Origin: Phenylobacterium sp.
Lineage (GTDB): Bacteria > Pseudomonadota > Alphaproteobacteria > Caulobacterales > Caulobacteraceae
DNA length: 64,000 nt
Reading direction: 5' to 3'
NCBI RefSeq assembly: GCF_016124325.1
Contig: NZ_WGNY01000033.1
Coordinates: 62,001 to 126,000, forward strand
The notes under the pieces are model-generated. The model did no database searches. It was not told where the DNA came from and saw nothing but the letters and a program-made list of their open reading frames with translations. Shown here piece after piece: positions 17,309 to 27,079 of this stretch; the first letter of the stretch is position 1; every line of letters starts with the position of its first letter. The translations under genes and the position numbers were made by a program.

Positions 17309-19303
17309 TCAGCCGCCGAACGTCTTGCGCAAGCGGACATAGAGGACGCGTCCGAAGTGGAAATTGCGGTCCGACAGGCTGGCCGCCCCGTCGCGGGCGG
17401 CGTCTCTCACGCCGTCGTAGGTGACGGTGGTGCGCCGATAGCCACGCTTGGTGAGGTTCTCCAGCACGATGCGGACGTTCACGTCGCGGCGCGGTCGCCA
17501 CTCGGCGTAGGTCATCAGGAAGGGGTCAAGCTTGTAGGCGTCGACCGCGTTGAACCGGTAGTAGGCCTGCTGGAAGCCGCTGTAGAGTTCCGCGCCCCAG
17601 GTCAGGTTCCAGCGTGGAATGTCCTGCGAGAACTTCGCCTCCCACGTGATCGGCTTTTCACCCGAGATGCGCCGCGCGACGCCGGTGGTGGGATCGTCGA
17701 CCCGCGACCACCTTCGCGTGGCGTAGCCCTTGAGCTGGCCGGCGGGCACGCCCAGACGATCCAGCGGCAGGGTGAGCTCGAGCTTCAGGCTGTCGCGCGT
17801 TCCGTCGCCGATGTTGGCCGGCCGGTCGAACAGCGCGCCGTTCCCGAAGACGGGTCCGCGATCGACCACGCCGCTCGCCTCGGTGTGGTTGGCGGTGATC
17901 ACCACCGCGCCGCGGTCCCAGAAGCGGCGCTCGAACGCCGCCTCGCCGACCCATGCGCGCTCGGGCTCCAGGTCGGGATTGCCGGCCGTCACGCCGGTCG
18001 CGGTGTTGAGGCTGCTCTGGGCGACAAAGGCGTCGAAATCGAGCTGGCCCACTTCGCGCTCCACGCGCAGGCGTACCTGGGTGTCGGCGTCCGGCGACCA
18101 GGTCACGAGCAATCGAGGCTTCACGAAGGCCAGGGTCTTGCCGATGACGACATCGCCGTCGGCCCCGATCGTCGATCGCTCGTAGCGAATCTGGCCGTCC
18201 AGGGTGAGCTTCGGTGCGAGCCGCCAGCTCGCCTTGGCGAAGGCTTCGGCGCGGCGTTCGCGCACCTGCACGTTGGCGGCGGGCACCGGCACGTCGCCGC
18301 CGTCCACTTCGAACCGGGTGCGGCTGCGCAGGCTGTTGCGGGCGGCTTCCACGCCCACTTCGGCCGACAGGGACGCGGTCAGCGGGCGCTTGACCACGCC
18401 ACGCGCGATCGACTCCTGCGTGTGACGGTCGATGGTGAACACCTGGCGCGTTCCAGGCGCCGCGAAGCTGCTGGTTTGGTCCAGATCGCTCGAGCGGCGC
18501 AGGCCCACCAGCTCCAGCTTGCCGTCGCCGAGGAGGGGCCGGGTGAAGTTGGCCCCAAGTTCGCGTGAGCCGTCGCGGGTGAGCTGGTCGGTGCTTTCGA
18601 CGTCGGACGAGGCGACGTCGGCGTCGTCCTCTTCGAACTTCAGGCCGTCGTGATAGGCCAGCCCGTTGATCCGCAGCCGGCCGCCCGCGACGGAGCGCTC
18701 GTAGGCTCCCGTGATCTGCTCCAGCCGACCGTCGTCCTCGGTGTCGATGGTGGTGTGGGTCGTGGGGCCCGATGTCGAGGCGGACAGGCCCACCCCCTGG
18801 CCCAGCAGCCCGCTGTAGCCGCGGCCGTAGAAGCCGGAGGTCTCCCAGGACTGGCGCTGGTCCCCGCCGGAGGCCTGCCATTCCAGGAAGCCCTCCGCAC
18901 GCCCATCCGGCAGCGCAATGCCCTGCGCCTCGATCTGCCCCCGCAAGGTCCGCTCGGGCTTCAGCACCACATTGGCCACGACCGGCTTGCCTTGCATGTC
19001 GATCCCCGGCGCGCCGCCACGGATCACGTCGATGCGGACCACACGGGCGGCCGGGATGCGGGAGAGGATGGCGTTCAGGTTGTCGCTCTTGCTCGCGGGG
19101 CGTTCCCCGTCGATCAGCACGTTGCCCCCGGCTCCCTCGAAGCCGCGAACCGAGGCCCCGTCGTCGAGGATGAAGCCTGGAATCCTCTGCAGCATCTCCG
19201 CCGCGTTGGCGGGTCGTTGCGCGGCGAAGAAGGCGGGCGGATAGCTGATGAGGCCCCCGGTGGGCGCGACGGCGGCGGCCTGGGCGAGGATCAGCGCGAT
19301 CAC
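17309..19303 (-). CDS. TonB-dependent receptor in the BlaI/M56 operon
   Basis: A 664-residue outer-membrane receptor. The GTG start overlaps the TGA stop of the upstream lipoprotein gene (GTGA), so translation is coupled. A short signal (IALILAQAAAVAPTGG) leads into a plug domain: AAEMLQRIPGF, SVRGFEGAGGNVLIDG and VVRIDVIRGG. A beta-barrel follows, ending in aromatic-rich strands. I see no clear TonB box and no long N-terminal signalling domain. It is the last gene of an operon headed by an M56 protease under a BlaI-type operator. It presumably takes up or senses an unknown ligand. Confidence 0.83.
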   Translation of the reverse strand: MIALILAQAAAVAPTGGLISYPPAFFAAQRPANAAEMLQRIPGFILDDGASVRGFEGAGGNVLIDGERPASKSDNLNAILSRIPAARVVRIDVIRGGAPGIDMQGKPVVANVVLKPERTLRGQIEAQGIALPDGRAEGFLEWQASGGDQRQSWETSGFYGRGYSGLLGQGVGLSASTSGPTTHTTIDTEDDGRLEQITGAYERSVAGGRLRINGLAYHDGLKFEEDDADVASSDVESTDQLTRDGSRELGANFTRPLLGDGKLELVGLRRSSDLDQTSSFAAPGTRQVFTIDRHTQESIARGVVKRPLTASLSAEVGVEAARNSLRSRTRFEVDGGDVPVPAANVQVRERRAEAFAKASWRLAPKLTLDGQIRYERSTIGADGDVVIGKTLAFVKPRLLVTWSPDADTQVRLRVEREVGQLDFDAFVAQSSLNTATGVTAGNPDLEPERAWVGEAAFERRFWDRGAVVITANHTEASGVVDRGPVFGNGALFDRPANIGDGTRDSLKLELTLPLDRLGVPAGQLKGYATRRWSRVDDPTTGVARRISGEKPITWEAKFSQDIPRWNLTWGAELYSGFQQAYYRFNAVDAYKLDPFLMTYAEWRPRRDVNVRIVLENLTKRGYRRTTVTYDGVRDAARDGAASLSDRNFHFGRVLYVRLRKTFGG

Positions 19304-19833
19304 GGCGCGGGCCAGACGCCGGCCAGGCTGTCGGTGCGCCGCGCCGCCCCGTCCCGGATCTGCTCGCCGATCCGCCAACCGTCAGGGCAGGGCCCCAGCC
19401 TGCGGAAGCGCCGGACCTGACGCGCCGCGGTCGCCGCGCCGTCCAGGGCGCGCAGGGCGAACGTCTGGGTGAAGGCGTGGGCGGGATCTCCCTGGCGCGA
19501 CAGCGTCAGCCCGAAACGCCGGCCACCCAGATCGCAGCGGACGGCGTACAGGTCGCTCCGATCCACGCCGTCGTCCAGCGGGCGGCAGGGCCGGCCGGCC
19601 GACTCGGCGGTCACGCGTCCGAACGCCCCGCGCATGGTCGCGTCGGCGCAGACCCGGACGGCGCCGGAGACCCGGCCCTCCGCATCCAGCGCCTCGACGC
19701 GCCAGAGTTCCGGGGGGTCGAGGCGCGCCTGACGGGCGGCGATGCGGGCGGAAGGGTGGTCGCAGCCGCCCGCCATGGAGGCGAGCGCCAGCGCAGGCGC
19801 GATCCATCGCGCCCGCGAACGGGCCATAGGCAT
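19300..19833 (-). CDS. small putative lipoprotein between M56 protease and TonB receptor
   Basis: A 177-residue protein. The N-terminus is basic, then hydrophobic, ending LASMAGGC, so Cys24 is a possible lipidation site although the lipobox is weak. The rest has six further cysteines, including VCADAT, RPCRPL, VRCDLGG and GPCPDG, suggesting disulfides in the periplasm. I recognise no domain. It starts 35 bp after the M56 gene and overlaps the TonB receptor start by 4 bp, so it is firmly inside the operon. A partner role for the receptor or the protease is inference. Confidence 0.72.
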   Translation of the reverse strand: MPMARSRARWIAPALALASMAGGCDHPSARIAARQARLDPPELWRVEALDAEGRVSGAVRVCADATMRGAFGRVTAESAGRPCRPLDDGVDRSDLYAVRCDLGGRRFGLTLSRQGDPAHAFTQTFALRALDGAATAARQVRRFRRLGPCPDGWRIGEQIRDGAARRTDSLAGVWPAP

Positions 19834-19868
19834 GGCTCAGCTCCAGGATGAGGGTCGGTTGGTGGCCG

Positions 19869-20708
19869 CTAGGGCCGGATAACGTCCACGCCGGCCGAGA
19901 CGATCGAGGCGCCCGTCGGACGCGGCGCCGACGAGGCCGGGCCGGTTCGTCGCTTCAGCAGAGCGATGCGGACTTCGAGCGGATGCTGGCCCCAGGGGCG
20001 CAGGCAGCAGGCGAAGGGCAGGGGCGCGCCGCCGAGCTGGGTCTTCAACAGGGTGCGGGCGTACAGGGCGCGCGCCCAGGGCCGGCGCATCGTCACCGCC
20101 GCGTCGCAGGCGACCTCCTGGTCCAGGCGCAGCAGATAGGCGCCCAGGTGCATGACCGGATTGAACCAGCAGACGCACTGGGCCAGCGAGACGAGGGCGG
20201 CGGCGCGCGGGTCGCGGCGGGCCACGTGGGCCCGCTCGTGGGCGCGGATCAGGTCGCGCTCCTCGGCGGTGTAGCCGTCGTCGTCGGCAGGCAGCACGAT
20301 GCGGGGCCAGATCAGGCCCACCACCGCCGGTCCGCCGCGTCCGGCCCGCACCTGCGCCATGAACCGGTGCTGCGCGACGGCGAACGCGACCGCCATGGCG
20401 ATCGCGCCGACGGCCCAGACGATCGCCGCCGGGCCCAGCGCCGGCCAGCGGATCGCCGTGGCGGCCGCCGTCGAGTACCGGTCGCTGTCGACGGGAACCA
20501 TCACCGCCAGCAGGGTCAGGAACGCCACGATCGGCGGTACGACCCACAGGGCGTAGGCCGCTTCGGCCCCGAAGACCTTCCGGGCCGGAGGTCGGGCCAA
20601 CGCCACCGCCAGGGTGGCGGTCGAGGCCGTGACGTTGGCGTAGAGGCACGCGGCGGCGAGGCTCGCGGCCGGTGCGGGGCCGAAGGCGGCGTACAGCACG
20701 TCAGTCAT
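19869..20708 (-). CDS. M56 (BlaR1-like) membrane metalloprotease lacking a sensor domain, copy 1
   Basis: A 279-residue membrane protein. The zinc site is AHERAHVARRD (His157, Glu158, His161), with downstream CWFNPVMHLGA and QEVACDAAV supplying the conserved DxxCD-like acidic element. About four hydrophobic helices are visible, as in the BlaR1/MecR1 protease core, but no penicillin-binding sensor domain follows. I chose the second of two tandem ATGs because GGGGA has better spacing to it. It heads an operon with the lipoprotein and TonB receptor and has its own BlaI-like operator. Expected role: cleave the BlaI repressor on a signal. Confidence 0.86.
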   Translation of the reverse strand: MTDVLYAAFGPAPAASLAAACLYANVTASTATLAVALARPPARKVFGAEAAYALWVVPPIVAFLTLLAVMVPVDSDRYSTAAATAIRWPALGPAAIVWAVGAIAMAVAFAVAQHRFMAQVRAGRGGPAVVGLIWPRIVLPADDDGYTAEERDLIRAHERAHVARRDPRAAALVSLAQCVCWFNPVMHLGAYLLRLDQEVACDAAVTMRRPWARALYARTLLKTQLGGAPLPFACCLRPWGQHPLEVRIALLKRRTGPASSAPRPTGASIVSAGVDVIRP

Positions 20709-20752
20709 CATCGGTCCCCATGCTCCCCAACGGGCCTCTGATGGCGAAAGAA

Positions 20753-20777
20753 TTACAAGCGTAAAATATTCTGTCAA
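20753..20777 (-). promoter_or_regulatory. BlaI-type operator and promoter of the M56-lipoprotein-TonB operon
   Basis: TTACAAGCGTAA (20753-20764) is an inverted repeat of TTAC/GTAA. On the minus strand TTGACA (20777-20772) lies 7 bp upstream of it. The same box, gap and operator occur before the BlaI gene. The start codon is 44 bp downstream. Confidence 0.78.
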
Positions 20778-20810
20778 TCGCCATTGTCACCCGGTGACGG
20801 CTGGCGACGA

Positions 20811-21713
20811 TCAGGGCTGGCGCGCAGGCGCCTGGACCAGGATCACCGACATCACCGGCTTGTGCTGTGTCTTCCAGAACTCGACCATCGCCGCGGGCGG
20901 CGGGTCCGGCGGGTTCATCCGCCAGCCGCTCCACGCCGAGGCCAGGATGGCGCTGGCCAGCAGAAGCGGGCCAGCCAGGCTGTCGTCGCGGCGGCCGCGG
21001 GCCGCCAGGGCGCCGACGCGCACTTCCAGCGGGTGGCGGCCGCCCGCCGGCCAGTAGCAGCCGAGCGGCAGGCCCTGGGCGGTCAGCTGCGATTTCAGCA
21101 GCGTCCGGGCGTAGAGCGCGCGGTCGCGCGGCCGGTCACGCAGCACGGCGGCGTCGCACGCCAGCTCCTGGTCCAGGCGCATGGCGCGCACGCCCAGGTG
21201 GACGAAGGGGTTGAACCAGCACAGCGCCTGGAAGGCGGCGGCCAGCGCTCCGGCGCGCGGGTCGCACCGCGCGATGTGCGTCCGCTCGTGGGCGCGGATC
21301 AGTTCGCGCTCCTCGGGCGTGAAGACGCCTTCCTCGGCGGGCATGACGATGCGCGGGGTCACGACCCCTACGACGGCGGGGCCGGCCTTCCCGGCGCGGG
21401 CGGCGGCCATGAACCGCGCCTGGGTCCAGGCCAGGAACGCCACGGCCGAGGCCGCCCCCGCGGCCCAGGCCAGCAGCAGCGGGGCCGAGAGGTCGGCGGC
21501 GGCGCCGGCGAGCCCGCCCGCGGCGGCGTCGCTGTCGACAGGCGCCGGTATCAGGGTGGCGAGCGCGGCCAGCGGCGGGGCGGCCCAAAGGCCATAGGCG
21601 ACCTCGGGGCCGAACAGGCGGCGCGCCGGGACCCGCAGCAGGAGCACCGCCGCGACGGCGGCGGCGGCCACGAGATTCACCCGGAGCAGGGCCTCGAGGA
21701 GATCATTCGTCAT
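20811..21713 (-). CDS. M56 (BlaR1-like) membrane metalloprotease lacking a sensor domain, copy 2
   Basis: A 300-residue paralogue of the other M56 gene. The zinc motif is AHERTHIARCD (His142, Glu143, His146), followed by CWFNPFVHLGV and QELACDAAV. About four membrane segments precede or flank the protease core, and one more lies near the C-terminus (LLLASAILASAWSGW). The periplasmic tail after it is only about 35 residues, far too short for a beta-lactam sensor. Its start lies inside the 3' end of the BlaI gene (11-bp overlap), so repressor and protease are made together. It probably inactivates BlaI by proteolysis. Confidence 0.87.
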   Translation of the reverse strand: MTNDLLEALLRVNLVAAAAVAAVLLLRVPARRLFGPEVAYGLWAAPPLAALATLIPAPVDSDAAAGGLAGAAADLSAPLLLAWAAGAASAVAFLAWTQARFMAAARAGKAGPAVVGVVTPRIVMPAEEGVFTPEERELIRAHERTHIARCDPRAGALAAAFQALCWFNPFVHLGVRAMRLDQELACDAAVLRDRPRDRALYARTLLKSQLTAQGLPLGCYWPAGGRHPLEVRVGALAARGRRDDSLAGPLLLASAILASAWSGWRMNPPDPPPAAMVEFWKTQHKPVMSVILVQAPARQP

Positions 21714-22077
21714 CCGTCTCGAGCTCCGCGATCAGATCCTTCAGACGCGAAATCTCATCGGGCGACAGGGCGCGGTGACGTGCGTAGTGGGCGACCAACG
21801 GGGCGATCTGCCCGCCGAACAGCCGGTCGAGCAGCCCTTGGCTCTCGCCGGTCACATATTCCTCGCGGCTGACGATGGGGCGGTACAGCGCCCGCCCGGC
21901 GGCGCGCTCCGAGGCAAGAGCCTTCTTCTTCAGCAGGCGGTTGATCAAGGTCTTGACCGTCGCCTCGCCCCATTCCTGTGCGGGGCCGACCGTCTGCACG
22001 ATCTCCTCGGCCGTCAGCGGGCCGCGGGTCCACAGGGCCTCCATGATGTGGCTCTCGGCGCCGGAGATCTTGGACAT
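21703..22077 (-). CDS. BlaI/MecI/CopY family transcriptional repressor
   Basis: A 124-residue winged-helix repressor. ISGAESHIMEALW, LTAEEIVQTVG and GEATVKTLINRLLKK give the DNA-binding domain, followed by RALYRPIVSREEYV and a helical dimerisation tail containing LDRLFGGQ. The start MSKISGAE is chosen over an upstream in-frame ATG that would lie across the promoter. The family binds inverted repeats and is released by M56-dependent cleavage. The matching operators before this gene and before the other M56 gene point to autoregulation and a two-operon regulon. No beta-lactamase gene is nearby. Confidence 0.9.
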   Translation of the reverse strand: MSKISGAESHIMEALWTRGPLTAEEIVQTVGPAQEWGEATVKTLINRLLKKKALASERAAGRALYRPIVSREEYVTGESQGLLDRLFGGQIAPLVAHYARHRALSPDEISRLKDLIAELETDDE

Positions 22078-22103
22078 GTCGCACCTGTCCTCCGCCCTAA
22101 CGG

Positions 22104-22128
22104 TTACAGCCGTAATTTGACGTGTCAA
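22104..22128 (-). promoter_or_regulatory. BlaI-type operator and promoter of the blaI-M56 operon
   Basis: TTACAGCCGTAA (22104-22115) is an inverted repeat of TTAC/GTAA. The minus-strand TTGACA (22128-22123) is 7 bp upstream. It also lies 51 bp before the divergent permease start, so that gene could be affected too. Confidence 0.78.
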
Positions 22129-22166
22129 GCCATGTCGTTAGCGTGCCGGCGGGGTGGGGGAAAGTC

Positions 22167-23480
22167 ATGACGGCGGCGACGACTTCTACGGTCCCGGCTG
22201 CGCATCACGGTCGTATCGGGGTGCTGGGCGCCGCCGGCCTGGTCGCGGGCGGGATGATCGGCTCGGGCGTCTACCTGTTGCCCGCCACGCTGGCGGCCAC
22301 AGGCTCCATCGCCATCCTCGGCTGGCTGGCCGCTGCGGCGGCGGCCCTGGCGATCGCCGGGGTGTTCATCTGGCTGGGCCGGATGGTGCCGGACGCCAAC
22401 GGCCTCGCGAGCTACGTGCGATCCGGCCTCGGACGCTTCTTCGCCTTGCAGGCCGCCTTCGCCTATTGGGTTTCGATCTGGGCCGGCATGGTCGCCGTCG
22501 CCGTCGCGGCGGCCGGCGCGCTCGGCTTCCTGTTTCCCGCGCTGGCGGACCCGACGGCGCGCCTGTTGGTGACGCTCGCGGCGATCTGGCTGGGCGTCGC
22601 CGCGGCCTGGGCGGGGCCGCGGACGGTGGCCCGGCTGGAGGGCCTGACGCTGGCGCTCGGCCTCCTGCCGGTGCTGCTGACCGCGACCATCGGCTGGATC
22701 GCCTTCCGGCCACACATCTTCATCGAGTCCTGGAATCCCAGTGACATGGCGGTGGGCGCCGCCGTCACCCGGTCGGGCCTGAGCTGCTTCTGGGCGTTCC
22801 TGGGCCTGGAGTGCGCGGCCGCGGCCGCGGGCGTCGTGCGCGATCCCGTTCGTAACGTGCCGCGCGCCACCCTGCTGGGCGTGGTCGGCGCCGCCGTCCT
22901 CTACATCGCCGCCAGCGTCGTGATCATGGGACTGCTGCCCAACCACGAACTCGCGGGCTCGACCGCGCCCTTCGCCGACGCCACCCGGGCGGTCGTCGGC
23001 GCCGGGGCCGGCGGCGCCATCGCCATCTGCGTCTTCCTGCGAACGATGGGTTGCCTGACGGGCTGGACCCTGGTGCTCGCCGAGACGTCCCGAGGTGCGG
23101 CCGACGATGGCGACTTCCCCGCCGTCCTGCGCACCCGCCCGGGCGAGCACGCCTCGGCGGTCAACCTGCTCCTGGGCGGCGCCCTGATGACCGTCGTCGC
23201 CGTGCTGAGCGCCTCGCCGAACCTGGCCCAGCAGTTCACGATCATCGCCAACGTCGTCTCGCTGCTGGCGCTGTTCACCTATGTGCTGGCGGCCGGCTCG
23301 CTGATCCGTCTGGCAGGCGGGTTGCGGCCGGCGGTGCGGGCTGGCGTGACCGTCACGGCGCTCCTGGCCATCGGCGCCAGCGTGGTGCTGGCCCTGGCCG
23401 CGAGCCCACTGGAAATCGGGCTCTCGCTCACCTCGGTGGCGGCTGGCGGGCTCCTGTACCTTTGGATGCGCCGCCGCTAG
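22167..23480 (+). CDS. APC superfamily amino acid/polyamine permease
   Basis: A 437-residue transporter with about twelve membrane helices. Helix 1 carries GLVAGGMIGSGVYLLP, the unwound GSG substrate segment typical of the APC fold. ATG at 22167 is preceded by GGGGGAA, while the longer frame begins inside the BlaI promoter. The closest look is to basic amino acid antiporters of the AdiC/PotE kind, but the specificity residues cannot be assigned. The Rieske oxygenase gene starts 28 bp after its stop on the same strand. I infer uptake of that enzyme's substrate, perhaps a zwitterionic or cationic amine. Confidence 0.87.
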   Translation: MTAATTSTVPAAHHGRIGVLGAAGLVAGGMIGSGVYLLPATLAATGSIAILGWLAAAAAALAIAGVFIWLGRMVPDANGLASYVRSGLGRFFALQAAFAYWVSIWAGMVAVAVAAAGALGFLFPALADPTARLLVTLAAIWLGVAAAWAGPRTVARLEGLTLALGLLPVLLTATIGWIAFRPHIFIESWNPSDMAVGAAVTRSGLSCFWAFLGLECAAAAAGVVRDPVRNVPRATLLGVVGAAVLYIAASVVIMGLLPNHELAGSTAPFADATRAVVGAGAGGAIAICVFLRTMGCLTGWTLVLAETSRGAADDGDFPAVLRTRPGEHASAVNLLLGGALMTVVAVLSASPNLAQQFTIIANVVSLLALFTYVLAAGSLIRLAGGLRPAVRAGVTVTALLAIGASVVLALAASPLEIGLSLTSVAAGGLLYLWMRRR

Positions 23481-23508
23481 ATTCGACGCCTCAGGCTACG
23501 GAGGTCCC

Positions 23509-24527
<1,019 letters not shown>

Positions 24528-24531
<4 letters not shown>

Positions 24532-26621
24532 GCTCCCAATTCGGCCGCCTCGACCGTCACCGTGGCGCGCAGCTTCGGGCTCGCCGCATCGGGACCGACG
24601 AACAGGCGATAGTCCCCGCCCGCGATCCGGAAGCCGTGGAGGTCCGCCTCCCAGTCGGCCAGCAGGCGCGGTTCGGCGGTCACGGTGACCCGCCGGCTCT
24701 CGCCGGGCTCCAGGCTCACCCGCGCCCAGCCGATCAGCCGCTGCTGGCTGCGGCCCGGCGCGGCCTCCAGATAGACTTGCGCCACCTCCGTCCCGGCGCG
24801 GGCGCCGGTGTTGGCGACCTCGAAGCTGACGGTCGCCGTCGCGCCGCCCTCGGCGCGCAGATCGGCGTAGGCGAATGTCGTGTAGGAGAGTCCGAAACCG
24901 AACGGAAACAGCGGCTTGTGGCCCGTTCTTGCGAACCACCGATAGCCGGCGTCCGACCCCTCCGCGTAGTCGATATCGAAGGGTTCGGTGTCGCCCCGGG
25001 CGTTGACGATCGGCAGGTCCGAGCCCGGCAGCTTCGCATGCGGCAGCTGGTCGGCCGAGGCGGGGAAGGTGATCGGCAGTCGCCCACACGGCTCGGCCTC
25101 GCCGAACAGCACCGCGGCGATCGCTTCGCCGCCCTGTGAACCGGGATACCAGGCCTCGATCACCGCGCTCACCTGATCGAGCCAGGGCGTCAGCACGGGA
25201 TTGCCGGTCTCCAGCACCACCACCGTGCGGGGCTGGGCCGCGGCGACGGCGGCGATGAGGGCGTCCTGGCCGTCGGGCAGGACCAAGGTGGTGTCGACGC
25301 CCTCGGTGGCCCATTCGACGGCGAAGACGATGGCGACGTCGGCATCCGCCGCCGCGGCCGCGGCGCGCGCTGGATCGGTCCCGTCGTCGAAGCTCACCGC
25401 GACATTGGCGGCCCGCGCGCGGATCGCCGCCAGCGGGGCGTCGGGATGGTAGATCACGCCGGCGCTCCACGAGGGCGAACCCTCCGGCGGATCGAACCGC
25501 GCCGAACCCTTCGGGATCACCTGGCTGGAGCCGCCGCCTGACAGCACGCCCAGGTCGGCGTGGCCGCCGATCACGGCGATGGAGCGCACGCCCGACAGGG
25601 GCAGCACGCCGTCGTTCTTCAAGAGCACGATCCCGGTTTCGGCGGCTTTGCGGGCCACGGTGGCGCCGGCCGCGAGGTCGGGCTCGCCGGCGCTCACGGG
25701 GTGGTCGACCGCCCCGCAGGCGATCATCGCGCGCAGGATGCGATGCGCCATCTCCCGGATGCGCGCCGTTGAAACTTCGCCGGCGACCACCGCGGCCTTC
25801 AGGGGGTCGTCGAAGAACGGCTGGCGGTCGAACTCGCGGCCCGACTGCTGGTCGAGCCCGGCGTTGGCCGCCGCCAGCCCGTGGACCGCCCCCCAGTCCG
25901 ACATCACCCAGCCCTTGTAGCCCCAGTCGCCGCGCAGCACGTCGGTCAGCAGGTAGGGGTTCTCCGAGGCATAGGTCCCACGGAAGCGGTTGTAGGCGCA
26001 CATCACCGAGCCGGGGTCGCCGTCCTCGATGGCGATCTGGAACGCCAGCAGGTCCGACTCGCGAAAGGCGGCCTCGTCCATGTCGGCCGACAGGACCATG
26101 CGGCCGGTTTCCTGGTCGTTGAGGGCGAAGTGCTTGATCGTCGAGACGATGTGGTTCGATTGCACCCCTGCGATCGCCGCGCCGGCCAGCTTGCCGGCCA
26201 ACAGAGGATCTTCGCCCAGGTATTCGAAATTGCGGCCGTTTCTCGGTTCGCGCGTCAGGTTCACGCCGCCGGCCAGCAGGCAGTTGAAGCCCTTGGCGCG
26301 GGCTTCCGCCCCGGCCATGGCGCCGGCCTCGCGCGCCAGGTCCAGGCTCCAGGACGCGGCCAGGGCCAGGCCGCAGGGCAGGGCGGTGGCGGCGTCGTCC
26401 CGCCGGCCGGCCGCCGAGACGCCCAGGCTGGCGTCGGTCTCGTGGAGGTCGGGAATGCCCAGGCGCTCCAGGCCGGGGACCCAGCCGGCCGACTTCTGCA
26501 CGCCCTCGGGCCGCGGCTTCATCACCAGCGGCATGTGCCCGCTCAGGATCCCGATCTGCTCGTCGAGGGTCATCTGGTCCAGGAGCGCGGCGGCGCGCGC
26601 GTCGGGATCGGGCAGGTTCAC
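24528..26621 (-). CDS. glycoside hydrolase family 3 beta-glucosidase-like enzyme
   Basis: A 697-residue GH3 enzyme. The GTG start is chosen because AGGAG lies 9 bases upstream. The N-terminal barrel has KHFALNDQE and the catalytic nucleophile Asp242 in GWVMSDWGA. The second alpha/beta domain includes SIAVIGGHAD and VVLETGNPV, and a C-terminal fibronectin III-like domain contains FPFGFGLSYT and VAQVYLEA. There is no signal peptide, suggesting a cytoplasmic enzyme acting on imported oligosaccharides or aryl glucosides. It stands alone, divergent from a small hypothetical gene. The family covers beta-glucosidase, beta-xylosidase and related activities. Confidence 0.92.
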
Positions 26622-26729
26622 TCCGGCGTCTCCTCTCTTCTCTTGTTTGGGCGCGTTCTGGCATGGGGCCGGCATGCATCCTAGCTCCGCCCGTCCGTGT
26701 TATGGTCGTCTCAGGAGAGGGAGCACGCC

Positions 26730-26954
26730 ATGAAAGTGAAGCTCACTGACGAGGATCGCGATCGCCTGGCCCTGCACAGCGCCTTCGCGGTCCACCAGAT
26801 CGCCCGCTGGGTCGCCACCCAGCCCAACGTGCCGAAGGACATCCGCGACCGCCTGCGCGGGCACATCAGCGCCATCGAAGGCGTGATGGTCACCAGCGGC
26901 CACGACTGGATCCGCGACGAGATGGAAGCCACCGAGGCGGCGCTCCACGCCTGA
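26730..26954 (+). CDS. small conserved-looking helical protein, unknown function
   Basis: A 74-residue protein preceded by AGGAGAGGGAG, a strong ribosome site that sets the start at MKVKLTDEDRDRLA. It appears all-helical, with no cysteine, signal or membrane segment. A central piece reads RWVATQPNVPKDIRDRL and the C-terminus is acidic (RDEMEATEAALHA). I do not recognise the family. It is divergent from the GH3 gene across about 110 bp and followed by a palindromic repeat. The good ribosome site and normal codon use support a real gene. Confidence 0.62.
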   Translation: MKVKLTDEDRDRLALHSAFAVHQIARWVATQPNVPKDIRDRLRGHISAIEGVMVTSGHDWIRDEMEATEAALHA

Positions 26955-26973
26955 GGCGGCAGCCGGCTAGAGG

Positions 26974-27012
26974 ACGATGCGGCCAGGTGGGATCACCTGA
27001 CCGCTGAATCGT
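26974..27012. repeat. interrupted palindrome with GGAT loop (copy 2)
   Basis: The inner arms GCGGCCAGGTG (26979-26989) and CACCTGACCGC (26994-27004) close a GGAT loop with one mismatch. The outer arms ACGAT and ATCGT (26974-26978, 27008-27012) extend it. The core AGGTGGGATCACYTGA is shared with the element at 7568-7619, which has the same inner-plus-outer stem plan. Confidence 0.72.
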
Positions 27013-27079
27013 GCTCGAGATTCAAAAGCATCGAGCGCGTTCGAGCGGCGAAACCCCCCACACTTTCGCCTAACGCGCT

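Noticed and set aside
19869..21713. BlaR1 beta-lactam sensors
   Set aside because: The M56 cores are clear but no penicillin-binding domain with SxxK follows in either protein, and no beta-lactamase is nearby.
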